A DNA stretch of 64,000 nucleotides, taken from NCBI GenBank assembly GCA_963849635.1, contig CAWKIA010000023.1, forward strand, positions 197,744 through 261,743, given 5' to 3'. Position 1 is the first letter of the stretch, and every line of letters begins with the position of its first letter. The DNA is from CAVRUD01 sp963849635 (GTDB lineage: Bacteria > Chloroflexota > Chloroflexia > Thermomicrobiales > UBA6265). The notes below the pieces were generated by a model that worked only from the letters and a program-made list of their open reading frames with translations, was not told the DNA's origin and made no database searches. This document shows, one piece after another, positions 8,450 through 24,603 of the stretch. A program made the translations under genes and the position numbers.

Positions 8450-9223
8450 ATGCGTCCAATTCAGCATCCCGTCTCTCGTCGCGCCTTTGCCGGAGGCTGT
8501 GCCGCACTCGTCGCCGGCGCGGTTGCCCGACCCGGTATCACCCGAGCTATCGGCGGAGCCCGTCCGGGCACCCTGACTCGAAATGTCGCCCAGGATGCCC
8601 CCGACGGCCCCTTCACCCTGGCGCCACTGCCGTACGACTACGCAGCCCTGGAGCCCACCATCGACACCCTGACGATGGAGATCCACCACGACAAGCACCA
8701 CGCCACCTACGTCGCCAACCTCAACAAGGCCGTCGTCGATGCCCCCGACCTGGCGGCGATGACCCCGCTCGACATCATCCAGAACCTCGATGCCGTCCCG
8801 GAAGCACTGGCCAACGCCGTCCGCAACAACGCCGGCGGCCACGTCAACCACACCATGTTCTGGGAGATCATGGGCCCGGGCGGCGGTGGCGAGCCAACTG
8901 GCCCTCTCGCCGCTGCCATCGCCGCCGACCTCGGCGGCCTGACCGCCGCCCAGGAGGCGGTCAACGCCGCCGGTCTCGGTCGCTTCGGCTCCGGCTGGAC
9001 CTGGATCGTCGTCGGCCCCGATGCCAAGCTGGCCATCGTCGCCACCCCGAACCAGGACAACCCCCTTATGGACGGCGCCGGCACCCCCATCCTCGGCATC
9101 GACGTCTGGGAACACGCCTACTACCTCAAACACCAGAACAAGCGTGCCGACTACCTCACCGGCTGGTGGAACGTCATCAACTGGACCGCCGTAAGCGACC
9201 GCTACACAGCCGCCATCGGCTAG
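8450..9223 (+). CDS. Tat-exported Fe/Mn superoxide dismutase, copy 2
   Basis: A 257-residue paralogue of the enzyme at 5698. The signal HPVSRRAFAGG followed by CAALVAGAVA is a twin-arginine type. Ligands are present in MEIHHDKHH, GGHVNHTMFW and GIDVWEHAYY. Shared blocks such as TPNQDNPLMDG show recent common ancestry with the first copy. ATG 8450 follows GAGGAGG at 8437; the frame is open upstream but lacks a better start. Located 66 bp after the membrane protein, so possibly co-transcribed with the sigma factor. Confidence 0.92.
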   Translation: MRPIQHPVSRRAFAGGCAALVAGAVARPGITRAIGGARPGTLTRNVAQDAPDGPFTLAPLPYDYAALEPTIDTLTMEIHHDKHHATYVANLNKAVVDAPDLAAMTPLDIIQNLDAVPEALANAVRNNAGGHVNHTMFWEIMGPGGGGEPTGPLAAAIAADLGGLTAAQEAVNAAGLGRFGSGWTWIVVGPDAKLAIVATPNQDNPLMDGAGTPILGIDVWEHAYYLKHQNKRADYLTGWWNVINWTAVSDRYTAAIG

Positions 9224-9269
9224 ACGGTCCCCCTGGCGGATCTCCAAACGCCACAGCATCGCGCTCCGT

Positions 9270-9329
9270 CTCCCCTTTCGCCCCGCTCCTCCGCGGTGCG
9301 GCAGGAGGAAGGGGGAGGAGCGCCAGGCA
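9270..9329. repeat. Family A-like repeat, diverged copy
   Basis: tctcccctttcgcccc, a central region with several changes, then gcaggaggaaggggg. It keeps the C-block to G-block layout of the copies at 481 and 6500 but with many substitutions. Confidence 0.4.
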
Positions 9330-9377
9330 AGCGTCCTAGTCCCGCGACCTTTCAGTCCCGGCGATCATCCACCCCGA

Positions 9378-9524
9378 CGTCATCCTGAGCGTGCGAAGGA
9401 TCTTGGCGCGTGAGCGCCTTCGTGCTCGTTCGCGTACGCCTGGCCTCCCTGGTCCCACGCATCGTCGGGGTCGGCGGCAAAGGCCGCGCGGCGGCCAAGA
9501 TCCTTCGCTCTGCTCAGGATGACG
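9378..9524. repeat. Family B repeat, copy 1 (GTCATCCTGAGC palindrome)
   Basis: A 147-bp inverted repeat. The left end is cgtcatcctgagc, followed by gcgaaggatcttggc. The right end is ggccaagatccttcgc, followed by gctcaggatgacg. Other copies: 14667, 27750, 37695 (variant) and 44100. Confidence 0.85.
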
Positions 9525-9541
9525 GGTGGTTGGATGGCGAG

Positions 9542-9640
9542 TGGGGGCTCCCCCTCAGCCCACAGGGCTGTCCCCACCAAGCGTTAGCTTTGTCCCCTAC
9601 ACGGCGTCAGCCGTGTCCCCCCCGTTTGCTATGCTGTCCC
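9542..9640. repeat. Family E repeats (GTCCCC-linked short hairpins)
   Basis: Successive short hairpins (cagcccacagggctg, acggcgtcagccgt) are joined by tgtcccc linkers. The same unit structure is seen at 29911-30086. Confidence 0.6.
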
Positions 9641-9944
9641 CGATGCGAATCGTTCTGACCACACCATTCCGAGACCCTCACCAGGGACCGACCAGGACGA
9701 AACCTGTCGGTCCCGGTGTCGTGCCGAGGAGCACTGCCCGCGCCCGCGCGGCCGGCGAGGTCGTCCAGCGACACCCCGGTCGTCGTATCACCTCCCCCCA
9801 GCCTACGCGTCGAACTCCTCACCCGCGCCACGGGATCGCAGGGAAAACAGGGAGCGCAATCGCTCCCTGCGCTGCTCCATTGGTGTGGCCGTCCGGCCCG
9901 TGCGCAGTCCCGCGCCCGGTCAGGACTCCCCGTGAGGAAGCTCG
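9641..9944. other. Spacer without recognisable gene
   Basis: No coding frame here resembles a protein family. A small hairpin, gggagcgcaatcgctccc, is visible near 9848-9867. The MFS gene follows. Confidence 0.5.
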
Positions 9945-11186
9945 ATGTCGCGACGCCTGTTCCATCGCCTTACCCAGCTAACCCTCTTTCGCGCGCTGAA
10001 GCACCGCCCCTTTGCCCTCGTCTGGGGTGGGCAAAGCGTCTCCCGCTTCGGCGACAGCCTCTACACCATCGCCGTCGCCTGGTGGGTGGTCGAGGAGACG
10101 GAATCCGCCGCCTCGCTCGGCCTCGTCCTCGCCTGCTTCTCCGTGCCCCAGGTCATCTTCGTCCTGCTTGGCGGCCTCGCCGGCGACCGCTTCTCCCGCC
10201 TCTACATCATGCTCGTCTCCGACCTCGTCCGCGCCGCCGCTGTCGGGACCGTCGCCGTTCTCGCCTGGAGGGGCGACCTCGCCATCTGGCACCTCTGCAT
10301 CCTCAGCGGGGTCTTCGGCGCCGTCGCCGCCACCTTCTTCCCGGCCTACGTCGCCTCCGTCCCTGATCTCCTGCCCGCCGAAGATCTCACCAGCGCCAAT
10401 TCCATGCGCTTCATGAGCCGGGAAGCGGCCGAGATCGTCGGCCCTGGCCTGGGCGCCCTCCTGATCGCGGCCGGCGGCACCCCGCTCACCTTCGCCCTGA
10501 ACAGCCTCAGCTTCCTCGTCGCCGCCGCCTCGGTCGCCGTCGTCGCTCGCGAACCCGGCCTGCACAAGGCGATTCCGAGCGAGCGCGGCGCCCTGCATGA
10601 GCTGCGCGAGGGCTTCCGCACCGTCTCCGGTACACCCTGGCTGTGGATCTCGATCGCCGTCGCCGGCCTGACCAGCCTAACCTTCTCCGGCCCGGTCTCG
10701 ATCCTCCCCATCCTCGTCAAGGAGGGCCGCGGCGAGGGTGTCGGCTCCCTGGCGCTCCTCAATGGCCTCCTCGCGGTCGGCGCCCTCATCGCCGCCGTCT
10801 GGATCGGCCGCTCGCACCGGACCAAGCGCCGCGGGATCGTTGCCTATGGCGCCTGGATCATCGCCGCCCTGATGCTGGCCGTTGTCGGCCTTCCCCTCCC
10901 CCTGGCCGTCGTCGGCATTGCCATCTGCATCCAGGGCATCGGCGAGGGCACCCTCAACCTGCTCTGGGCCCACACCGTCCAGGAGATGGTCCCCTCCAAC
11001 CGCCTGGGCCGCGTCTACAGCATCGACGCTCTCGGCTCATACGCCCTGCAGCCGCTCGGCTTCGCTGGCGCCGGCCTCGCCGCCGACCGCTTCGGCCCCG
11101 AAGCGATCGTCGTCGCCGGAGGCATCATCAGCGCCGTCATTATCGGCGCCGCCCTCCTGCACCCAGGAGTCCGTGGCATCGACTAA
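9945..11186 (+). CDS. MFS transporter (EntS/MFS_3-type exporter)
   Basis: A 413-residue major facilitator with about 12 hydrophobic segments. The N-terminus FRALKHRPFALVWGGQSVSR and FGDSLYTIAVAWWV are typical of the DHA3/EntS-like group. The loop motif GGLAGDRFSRLYIML lies between helices 2 and 3. PAYVASVPDLLPAEDL and SANSMRFMSREAAEIVGPG are also characteristic. It probably exports a small molecule by proton antiport; the substrate is unknown. ATG 9945 follows GAGGAAG. It appears monocistronic, with repeat-rich spacers on both sides. Confidence 0.85.
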   Translation: MSRRLFHRLTQLTLFRALKHRPFALVWGGQSVSRFGDSLYTIAVAWWVVEETESAASLGLVLACFSVPQVIFVLLGGLAGDRFSRLYIMLVSDLVRAAAVGTVAVLAWRGDLAIWHLCILSGVFGAVAATFFPAYVASVPDLLPAEDLTSANSMRFMSREAAEIVGPGLGALLIAAGGTPLTFALNSLSFLVAAASVAVVAREPGLHKAIPSERGALHELREGFRTVSGTPWLWISIAVAGLTSLTFSGPVSILPILVKEGRGEGVGSLALLNGLLAVGALIAAVWIGRSHRTKRRGIVAYGAWIIAALMLAVVGLPLPLAVVGIAICIQGIGEGTLNLLWAHTVQEMVPSNRLGRVYSIDALGSYALQPLGFAGAGLAADRFGPEAIVVAGGIISAVIIGAALLHPGVRGID

Positions 11187-11302
11187 GGACGCACCTCCGT
11201 CCTCACTCCCGGGGGGACGTCCGTCAGATATCCCGGAATTCATGGAGGGTGGGATTGAGACGGGTTGTTCCCCATCGGCGTCCCCGAAGACGTCGCCCGA
11301 GG

Positions 11303-11366
11303 TCGCGAGCCGGCTTTAGCCGGCTTCCCAACCAGAGATAGCCCGGGGTCTTTAGCCCCGGGCGTC
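11303..11366. repeat. Two TTTA-loop hairpins
   Basis: gagccggctttagccggct and gcccggggtctttagccccgggc lie side by side: two short GC stems, each with a TTTA loop. The rest of the 504-bp spacer (11187-11690) holds no gene I can support; it becomes AT-richer near 11470-11560, before the hydrolase gene. Confidence 0.55.
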
Positions 11367-11690
11367 GCCGGGACGGCATTCCCCATCCCCGCCCATCTCC
11401 GAAATCCGTCCATCAACCCCGAGCGAGCCCCACTGCCCCACGGGTTCCCATATGCACCATTTACGTACCAACCGTATTCCAATCCCATGTCGATCCGACC
11501 CGACATCCCGCGTCGCTTGCAACATACAGAATTAAGGTAACTCTCCCCTAAAAACCCATTCTCGGCGCAAGTATCGCTACCGAGAAACCATCGACCCGCT
11601 TGCACTCCCTGGCTTACTCCCCGATCATCCCGCTCTCGTCTCGTCGAGCTGGCCTCTGGCGGCCGCGGAGAACCGCGAAGGAGAAACAGT

Positions 11691-12776
11691 GTGGTGACCG
11701 ATTCGGCCGGTGGCTTGGGACCGGTATTCCGGTTGCTGGATCGGCTCGTGGCAGACGACGGTCTGCCCGGCGTCGCCGTGGCCATCGGCCGGCACGGGCG
11801 CCAAATCGCCAGTTACCACTCCGGCGAGGCTGCTCCCGGTCGGCCCGCCTGCTCCGAGACCCTCTGGCCGCTCGCCTCGATCTCGAAGCTCTACTCTGCC
11901 GCCGCCGCGATGGCGCTCGTCGAGCGCGGCGATCTGGCCCTTACCCAGCCCGTCCATCACTTTCTGCCGGCATGCCGCGGGAAGGGGCGGAAGAAGATCA
12001 CCGTTCGCCACCTGATTACCCACACCTCCGGCCTCGTGTACGAATCACCGAAAATGGAAGCTCGCCTTATCGCCCATACCCCGCTCGAAGATCTTATTGC
12101 CGAGGGCCTTGCTCATCCGCTCGCCTTTCCTCCAGGTTCGCAGTTCAGCTACAGCGATCTCGGCTTAGCGGTTCTTGGCAAAGTCGCCTCTATCGCCGCC
12201 GGGATGCCTTTTCCGGACCTCGTCCGCGAGACCGTTCTGGAACCGGCCGGTCTCACCGCAACCTTCTTCCCTCTGGGACCGGAGCACGATCACCGCCTTG
12301 CCGCCATTACTGACGCGCTCGCGGCCGGCACCGACGGCGCCATGTACGCCTCCCGCTACGCCCTCGATCTCGCCCACCCCGCCTTCGGCGTCGTCGCCAC
12401 CGTCAGCGATCTGCTCCGCTTCGGCCTCCATTTCGCTCCGGGCGGGCCGCGTTTTCTCTCGGCGGCGACCGTCCAGGCCATGACCACCGATCAGACCGTG
12501 CCTCGCGGCTTTGCCCATCCTGTTCGGCCCCAGTCCGGAGCGCCCGATCCCTGGGGCTTTGGCTTCGACCTCAAGGGAACCGCCGGCTTTCCGGAGCTTG
12601 CCTCCCCTGGCAGCTTCGGGCACCATGGCGCCACCGGCTGCACCCTCTGGATCGACCCGGGGCACGACGTTACCGTCGCCTTCGTGTCCAACCGGCACCT
12701 GCTCGCCGGCCCCGACCGCTTCCTCCCCCGCTTTGAGCGGGTTGTCAACACGACCCTGGCCTGTCTCACCCGATGA
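11691..12776 (+). CDS. Serine hydrolase, class C beta-lactamase-like
   Basis: A 361-residue member of the beta-lactamase/transpeptidase-like (AmpC, esterase EstB) family. The nucleophile motif is S63-I-S-K66 in PLASISKLYSA. The Tyr motif is FSYSDLG (YxD instead of YxN), and the third motif is GHHGATG. The ITHTSGL signature following VRHL is typical of this family. No signal peptide is apparent, so it is probably cytoplasmic. GTG 11691 follows GAAGGAG; the adjacent GTG 11694 is equally possible. It precedes the M81 peptidase gene by 43 bp, probably in one unit. Likely an esterase or D-amino-acid peptidase rather than antibiotic resistance. Confidence 0.85.
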   Translation: MVTDSAGGLGPVFRLLDRLVADDGLPGVAVAIGRHGRQIASYHSGEAAPGRPACSETLWPLASISKLYSAAAAMALVERGDLALTQPVHHFLPACRGKGRKKITVRHLITHTSGLVYESPKMEARLIAHTPLEDLIAEGLAHPLAFPPGSQFSYSDLGLAVLGKVASIAAGMPFPDLVRETVLEPAGLTATFFPLGPEHDHRLAAITDALAAGTDGAMYASRYALDLAHPAFGVVATVSDLLRFGLHFAPGGPRFLSAATVQAMTTDQTVPRGFAHPVRPQSGAPDPWGFGFDLKGTAGFPELASPGSFGHHGATGCTLWIDPGHDVTVAFVSNRHLLAGPDRFLPRFERVVNTTLACLTR

Positions 12777-12819
12777 GCGAATCGTGCTCCTATATAAAGA
12801 AGAATGGAGATTGCGGGCG

Positions 12820-14343
12820 ATGAGCGGCGAGCGCATCTTCATCGGCGGGTTGGCCCACGAAACCCACTCGTTCGCCAGCGTCCTCACCCCAGAGTCCGCC
12901 TTCCGCGCCTACGAGTGGGCCGAAGGCGACGACCTGCTCGCCACCTACCGGGGCACCGGCACCTCGCTCGGCGGCATCATCGCTGGCGCGACCGAGTCCC
13001 GCCTAACGGTTGTCCCCGGTTTCTACGCCTTCGCCATGCCCTCCGGGCTTGTCCCGGCCGAGGACTACGCCGCCCTCTCCGCCCGCCTGCTCGACTCCCT
13101 CCGGGCTGCGAAGGCGGAGAGTTCCTTGGCCGGGGTCATCCTCATTTGCCACGGCGCCATGGTCGCCGCCGGGACGAGCGACGTCGAAAGCGACCTCGCC
13201 GAGCGGGTGCGGGCCGAGATCGGGTCCAGCCTGCCGTTCGTCATGACCCTCGACTTCCACGCCAACATCGGCGCTCGCTTGCCCGCCGCCGTCGACCTGA
13301 TCGCCGGCTACGACACCTACCCCCACGTCGACGTCGCCGAGCGCGGTGTCGAAGCGGCCCGCCTGATGCGCCGGTTGCTCGATGGCACCCGCCCCGCCAC
13401 CGCCTTCGCCTCCGTGCCAATCCTGGCTGTCCCCGGCTGCCAGGGAACCGACGATCCGCCCATGCGCGACCTGCTCGCCCGCGTCCACGCCATCGAGGCC
13501 GATCCCCGCGTCCTGGTGGTTACCCTGGCCGGCGGATTCTGCTACAGCGATGTCCCCGAGGCTGGCATCGCGATCGTCGTCAGCACCGACGGCGATCCCG
13601 CCCTGGCCGCTGAGTATGCCGCCGACCTTCAGGCACTCGTCTGGGAGCAGCGCGCCGCCTTCGTCCAGCGCAACCTCTCCCCGGCCGAGGCCGTGCGCCA
13701 GGCGCTAGCCGCGCCCCGTGGCCGTCCCGCCATCCTGGTCGACGGCCCGGACAACATCGGCGGCGGTGCTCCCGGGGATGGCACCGTCCTCCTCGCCGAA
13801 CTGCTGCGCCAGGGAGCCACCGATGCCGCCGTCGTCATCGCCGATCCCGAGGCAGTCGCCGTCGCCTTCGCCGCCGGAGTTGGCGGCGCTTTCGCCGCCG
13901 AGGTCGGTGGCAAGACCGACCGCTTCCACGGCGACCCCGTGCCGGTCCGCGGCACCGTCCGCCTCTTGGCCGACGGTCGCTTCACCTACCGCGGCTCATA
14001 CATGACCGGTCAGGAGCGCGCGATGGGCCGCACCGCCGTGCTCGACGTCGCCGGCAACCACCTCGTTCTCACCGAGCACAAGACGATGCCCTTCGATGCC
14101 CAGCACCTTCGCGCGGTCGGCATCTCCCCCGAATGGTGCCGGGCAATTGTCGTCAAATCCGCCACCGCCTGGCGCGCCGCCTTCGGTGACCTCGCCGGCC
14201 CCGTCTTCGAGGTCGACACCCCCGGCATCTGCACCTCCAACCTCGCCACGCTCCCCTTCACTCACCTCCACCGCCCCATCTACCCGCTCGACCCCGCCGA
14301 ATCCATCCTCCTCCCTTCGATTTCCATCACCACCCGCACATAG
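12820..14343 (+). CDS. M81 family metallopeptidase (microcystinase C-like)
   Basis: A 507-residue protein. The N-terminal domain has GGLAHETHSF (Asp/His metal region), LICHGAMVAAG, TLDFHANIG and GYDTYPHVDVAERG, the His/Asp ligands of the MlrC family. The C-terminal domain has DGPDNIGGGAPGDGT and the family's ending FEVDTPGICTSNL. Members are zinc peptidases or amidohydrolases acting on linear peptides. ATG 12820 matches the conserved start RIFIGGLAHET. The gene is complete, with no frameshift, and lies downstream of the beta-lactamase-like hydrolase. The natural substrate is unknown. Confidence 0.87.
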   Translation: MSGERIFIGGLAHETHSFASVLTPESAFRAYEWAEGDDLLATYRGTGTSLGGIIAGATESRLTVVPGFYAFAMPSGLVPAEDYAALSARLLDSLRAAKAESSLAGVILICHGAMVAAGTSDVESDLAERVRAEIGSSLPFVMTLDFHANIGARLPAAVDLIAGYDTYPHVDVAERGVEAARLMRRLLDGTRPATAFASVPILAVPGCQGTDDPPMRDLLARVHAIEADPRVLVVTLAGGFCYSDVPEAGIAIVVSTDGDPALAAEYAADLQALVWEQRAAFVQRNLSPAEAVRQALAAPRGRPAILVDGPDNIGGGAPGDGTVLLAELLRQGATDAAVVIADPEAVAVAFAAGVGGAFAAEVGGKTDRFHGDPVPVRGTVRLLADGRFTYRGSYMTGQERAMGRTAVLDVAGNHLVLTEHKTMPFDAQHLRAVGISPEWCRAIVVKSATAWRAAFGDLAGPVFEVDTPGICTSNLATLPFTHLHRPIYPLDPAESILLPSISITTRT

Positions 14344-14666
14344 CCCGCCCGTCACTCCGCCCGTCCAACATCCCCCCGGCCCCCGCGTTCCATCCAACAG
14401 CGCCTGTCCACGCACCCCTAGGAACACCATTGACAAGGAGAACATATGTTCTGAAATGTCATCAAGCGGCACGCCCGGCAGGGGTGCGGGCCTGGGCAGC
14501 TAGCAGGCGCATCACCCCGCCCGGCTCGGACAGCAGCCGTCATCCAGTCCCCGTCAGTTCGCTCCCGGAGGGTCTTCCTCGCAGGTCGCAGCGCACCATG
14601 CCACCGCAGATCCACTAGGCCATCGACTGCCCATCGCTGAGACGGCGACCCACCACCACCACCACG

Positions 14667-14810
14667 GTCATCCTGAGCCTGCGAAGGATCTTGGCCGCCG
14701 CGCGGCCTTTGCCGCCGACCCCGACGCCCCGCATCCGCCCTGATGCCCCGCCCACTCGACCGAGCCCGAAGGCGCTTAAGCGCCAAGATCCTTCGCAGGC
14801 TCAGGATGAC
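14667..14810. repeat. Family B repeat, copy 2
   Basis: gtcatcctgagcctgcgaag at the left and cttcgcaggctcaggatgac at the right: perfectly inverse 20-bp ends. Length 144 bp, within a 648-bp gene-free spacer. Confidence 0.85.
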
Positions 14811-14849
14811 GTCGGGGTGGAGGAGCGCCCCGGCCCAAGGATGCCAACG

Positions 14850-14906
14850 CTCCCCCTTCCCCTGCCGCGCCACGGAGGAGCGAGAAAAGGGAGCCAGGGG
14901 TTAGCG
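14850..14906. repeat. Family A-like repeat, diverged copy
   Basis: ctcccccttcccctgccg ... aaaagggagccaggggttag. Same order of blocks as the copies at 481 and 6500, with a changed centre. Confidence 0.45.
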
Positions 14907-14910
14907 AATA

Positions 14911-14981
14911 TCCTTGGAACTTGGATCTTGGAACTTGAATCTCGGCACTCAGCACTCAGCACTCAAGACTCAGCACTCAAG
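14911..14981. repeat. Family D fragment plus CACTCAG microsatellite
   Basis: ccttggaacttggatcttg belongs to the GGAACTTGGAACTT family also found at 62841 and 63899. It is followed by tandem heptamer-like cactcag/cactcaa units reaching the tag ribosome-binding site. Confidence 0.6.
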
Positions 14982-14991
14982 GAGCCCCCTC

Positions 14992-15576
14992 ATGGACATC
15001 GCCGCCGACGGCAAGATCCGCTGCTCCTGGTGCCTGGGGGCGCCGGAGTACATCACCTATCACGACACCGAGTGGGGCGTGCCCGTGCACGACGACCGCG
15101 AGCTCTTCGAACTGCTCATGTTGGAGGGGTTCCAGGCCGGGCTCTCCTGGCTGACCATCCTCCGCAAGCGCGCCAGCTTCTTCGCTGCCTTCGATGGCTG
15201 GGATCCGGTCACGATCTCCTCCTACGGCCCCGACGACATCGCCCGGCTCCTCGCCGACCCCGGCATCATCCGCAACCGGCTCAAGGTCGCCGGGACGGTC
15301 CGCAACGCCCAGGCGTTTCTCGACACCCAGTCCGAATGGGGCAGCTTCGACCGCTACGTCTGGTCCTTCACCGGCGGCGAAACGCTCAGACGCGCCTCAC
15401 GGCCGGAGAGCCTGGGCGAGATCCCGGCCACCACCCCGGAGTCCGATGCATTTTCGAAAGACCTGAAACGCCGCGGCTTTACCTTCGTCGGGTCAACCAT
15501 CGTCTATGCCTTCATGCAGAGCGCCGGCCTCGTCGACGATCACGTCGCCGAATGCTTCCGCGCTTCTGGCGGCTAA
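14992..15576 (+). CDS. tag: DNA-3-methyladenine glycosylase I
   Basis: A 194-residue base-excision repair enzyme removing 3-methyladenine. The zinc-binding residues of the Tag family are all visible: Cys in IRCSWCLGAPEY, His in YHDTEWGVPVHDD, and the C-terminal His and Cys in DDHVAECF. The catalytic-region blocks FELLMLEGFQAGLSW, ILRKRASFFAAFDGWD and RRGFTFVGSTIVYAFMQ are standard. ATG 14992 follows AAGGAG. The length fits the family. The upstream 78 bases also read open, but they are microsatellite repeat and are not part of the gene. Confidence 0.93.
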   Translation: MDIAADGKIRCSWCLGAPEYITYHDTEWGVPVHDDRELFELLMLEGFQAGLSWLTILRKRASFFAAFDGWDPVTISSYGPDDIARLLADPGIIRNRLKVAGTVRNAQAFLDTQSEWGSFDRYVWSFTGGETLRRASRPESLGEIPATTPESDAFSKDLKRRGFTFVGSTIVYAFMQSAGLVDDHVAECFRASGG

Positions 15577-15600
15577 CCGCACCCAGCCTCCTCCGCGCGC

Positions 15601-15754
15601 CCGGTCCCGCAACGACCGGTAGTTGGTGAAAAGTGCCCCGTTGACACATTTCCCTGCCCCCTGCCCCCCTGACGCTCCCGGTCCCGCAACGACCGGTAGT
15701 TGGTGAAAAGTGCCCCGTTGACACATTTCCCTGCCCCCTGCCCCCCTGACGCTC
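15601..15754. repeat. 77-bp tandem direct repeat, two full copies
   Basis: Unit 1 is 15601-15677 and unit 2 is 15678-15754, essentially identical, starting ccggtcccgcaacgaccgg and containing gttgacacatttccctgcc. A truncated third unit starts at 15755 and merges into a palindrome. Each unit contains TTGACA. The array lies between tag and the giant surface-protein gene. Confidence 0.9.
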
Positions 15755-15772
15755 CCGGTCCGGGAGCGTCAG
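15746..15772. terminator. Perfect 13-bp stem hairpin, terminator-like
   Basis: ctgacgctcccgg and ccgggagcgtcag are perfect inverses around a single T. No T-run follows on either strand, so it is either a weak terminator of tag or a protein-binding palindrome closing the tandem array. Confidence 0.45.
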
Positions 15773-15858
15773 GTGCTTAATTCGGACGCCATCCGCCAGA
15801 CGCCGGACGACCGCCTCCACCCCGCCGGCCAATTTCGCTTGCCAATGAGGTATGCTGT

Positions 15859-15879
15859 GCACAGGTTCCCAACCTGTGC
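15859..15879. other. Perfect 9-bp hairpin
   Basis: gcacaggttcccaacctgtgc: a 9-bp stem with a CCC loop, in the gene-free region upstream of the giant gene. Function unknown. Confidence 0.4.
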
Positions 15880-16011
15880 CCGCCATCGCCGTCGGCCCAG
15901 CCGGCGAGTTCTGCGGCGATCGACGCGCGATCAAGGGCGGCGAGTCCTCCGGATGGCCTCGTCAAGGCAAAGAGAGATCGAAAACAACCCTATTTTGGGT
16001 ACGAACGGGTA

Positions 16012-16040
16012 TGGACACCCCACGTACGAGGTTCTATGAT
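16012..16040 (+). promoter_or_regulatory. Candidate sigma-70 promoter of the giant surface-protein gene
   Basis: TGGACA at 16012-16017, exactly 17 bp, then TATGAT at 16035-16040. It would start a leader of about 245 nt before the preferred GTG at 16291. Confidence 0.55.
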
Positions 16041-16046
16041 CTGCGA

Positions 16047-16290
16047 TGTATCGGCGTGTGCCGAGTTGTCGTCGTTTGCGCGCGGTCGAAATCACGTGCC
16101 GAGATTTGGGGGGAAACCCCCGATCAAGACGTCCATCCGATGACCTCGGGCATGGGCGGGAAGACGGTAGGAGGTCGACCAGCTGGACGACCGTAACAAT
16201 CTCCGGTCAACTCTCCTTCAATTAGGTACAACGGTGCGGCGATGTATGGCAGTCAAGACTGGTTGGCTGTCGGAAACGGAAGGGGCGCAA
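16047..16290 (+). promoter_or_regulatory. Long structured 5' leader of the giant gene
   Basis: It contains an apparent GNRA-capped stem (ggggggaaaccccc, about 16109-16122) and a GGTCG...CGACC arch near 16173-16192. No riboswitch class I know fits. The frame opens at GTG 16234, but the ribosome site GGAAGGGG lies directly before GTG 16291, so 16047-16290 is best read as untranslated. Confidence 0.35.
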
Positions 16291-23893
<7,603 letters not shown>

Positions 23894-23917
23894 CCACTAG
23901 GACAACCACTGCTCGAA

Positions 23918-23961
23918 CATGAAGACGGCCCCCGGTCTCACGACCGGGGGCCGTCTTCATG
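23918..23961. terminator. Bidirectional terminator between the giant gene and grpB
   Basis: A perfect 20-bp stem (arms 23918-23937 and 23942-23961, catgaagacggcccccggtc and inverse) with a TCAC loop. It sits between convergent genes and can serve both. Confidence 0.8.
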
Positions 23962-23970
23962 TCAATCAAC

Positions 23971-24570
23971 CTATCGACCTAACGCCATCACCCGCCTGAT
24001 AAACGGATCCTTACCATCGTTATACTCGTTACTATCACGCACACCCTGCTCCAGCACCCGGCGCTTGATCCTGACATACTCCGCCACCAGCTCCGGCTCT
24101 GACCGCAGCGTGTCGCGGAAGTGAATCTGATCAATCGCCTCCGCTGCGCTCGCCGAAATCACATGGACATGCAGGCGAAACGTCTCGCCGTCATGTTCGA
24201 TCGACCCAATGCGCACCGGCCGATCCTCAGGATGAGCATTCGGGCCAGTGTGGCGCTGAAAGCCCATCGCATCGAGCACTTGGCGCGCATCGTCCAGGCC
24301 ACCCTGCTCGTACAAGAGCATCAGGTCGACGACACCCTTGCCGTCGCAACCCGGAATCGCCGAGCTACCAACATGCTCGACCACCGCTCCCGGCGACCGC
24401 TCCTGGATCAGCCGGATGACCCTGGACGCAACCTCCGGAAGCCGCGGGTCGTAGGGGCGAAAGGCATCCGTCGGATCGCTGTACTGGATATAGCGGTACG
24501 TCCCGATGACCCCACCGTCGGCAGAGAGTTCACCATCCATCAAATCACAGCTCCTGATCGCTCTGACCAT
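23971..24570 (-). CDS. GrpB family protein (UPF0157)
   Basis: A 199-residue member of the GrpB/UPF0157 family, which shares a nucleotidyltransferase-like fold. Signature: VVEHVGSSAIPGCDGKGVVD (Gly-Ser and Asp pair), RLHVHVI, and EYVRIKRRVLEQG with the C-terminal DSNEYNDGKDPFI. Biochemical role is not established. The first ATG (24570) gives a short N-terminal extension; MDGELSADGG ten residues later is an alternative start. It is the last gene of the minus-strand catabolic operon, 33 bp after the FAH-family gene. Confidence 0.75.
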   Translation of the reverse strand: MVRAIRSCDLMDGELSADGGVIGTYRYIQYSDPTDAFRPYDPRLPEVASRVIRLIQERSPGAVVEHVGSSAIPGCDGKGVVDLMLLYEQGGLDDARQVLDAMGFQRHTGPNAHPEDRPVRIGSIEHDGETFRLHVHVISASAAEAIDQIHFRDTLRSEPELVAEYVRIKRRVLEQGVRDSNEYNDGKDPFIRRVMALGR

Positions 24571-24603
24571 GCCGAACGGAAAAGATCGGCACAGTGTGAT
24601 CGA

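Noticed and set aside
11691..12776. Antibiotic-resistance beta-lactamase
   Set aside because: It has the class C fold motifs but no signal peptide, YSD instead of YSN, and HHG instead of KTG. Such sequences are usually esterases or peptidases.
15601..15772. Possible CRISPR array
   Set aside because: Only two adjacent identical 77-bp units with no unique spacers between them, and no cas genes.
16047..16290. Cyclic-di-GMP or cyclic-di-AMP riboswitch before the giant gene
   Set aside because: The hairpins are suggestive, but the conserved core sequences of GEMM and ydaO classes are not present.
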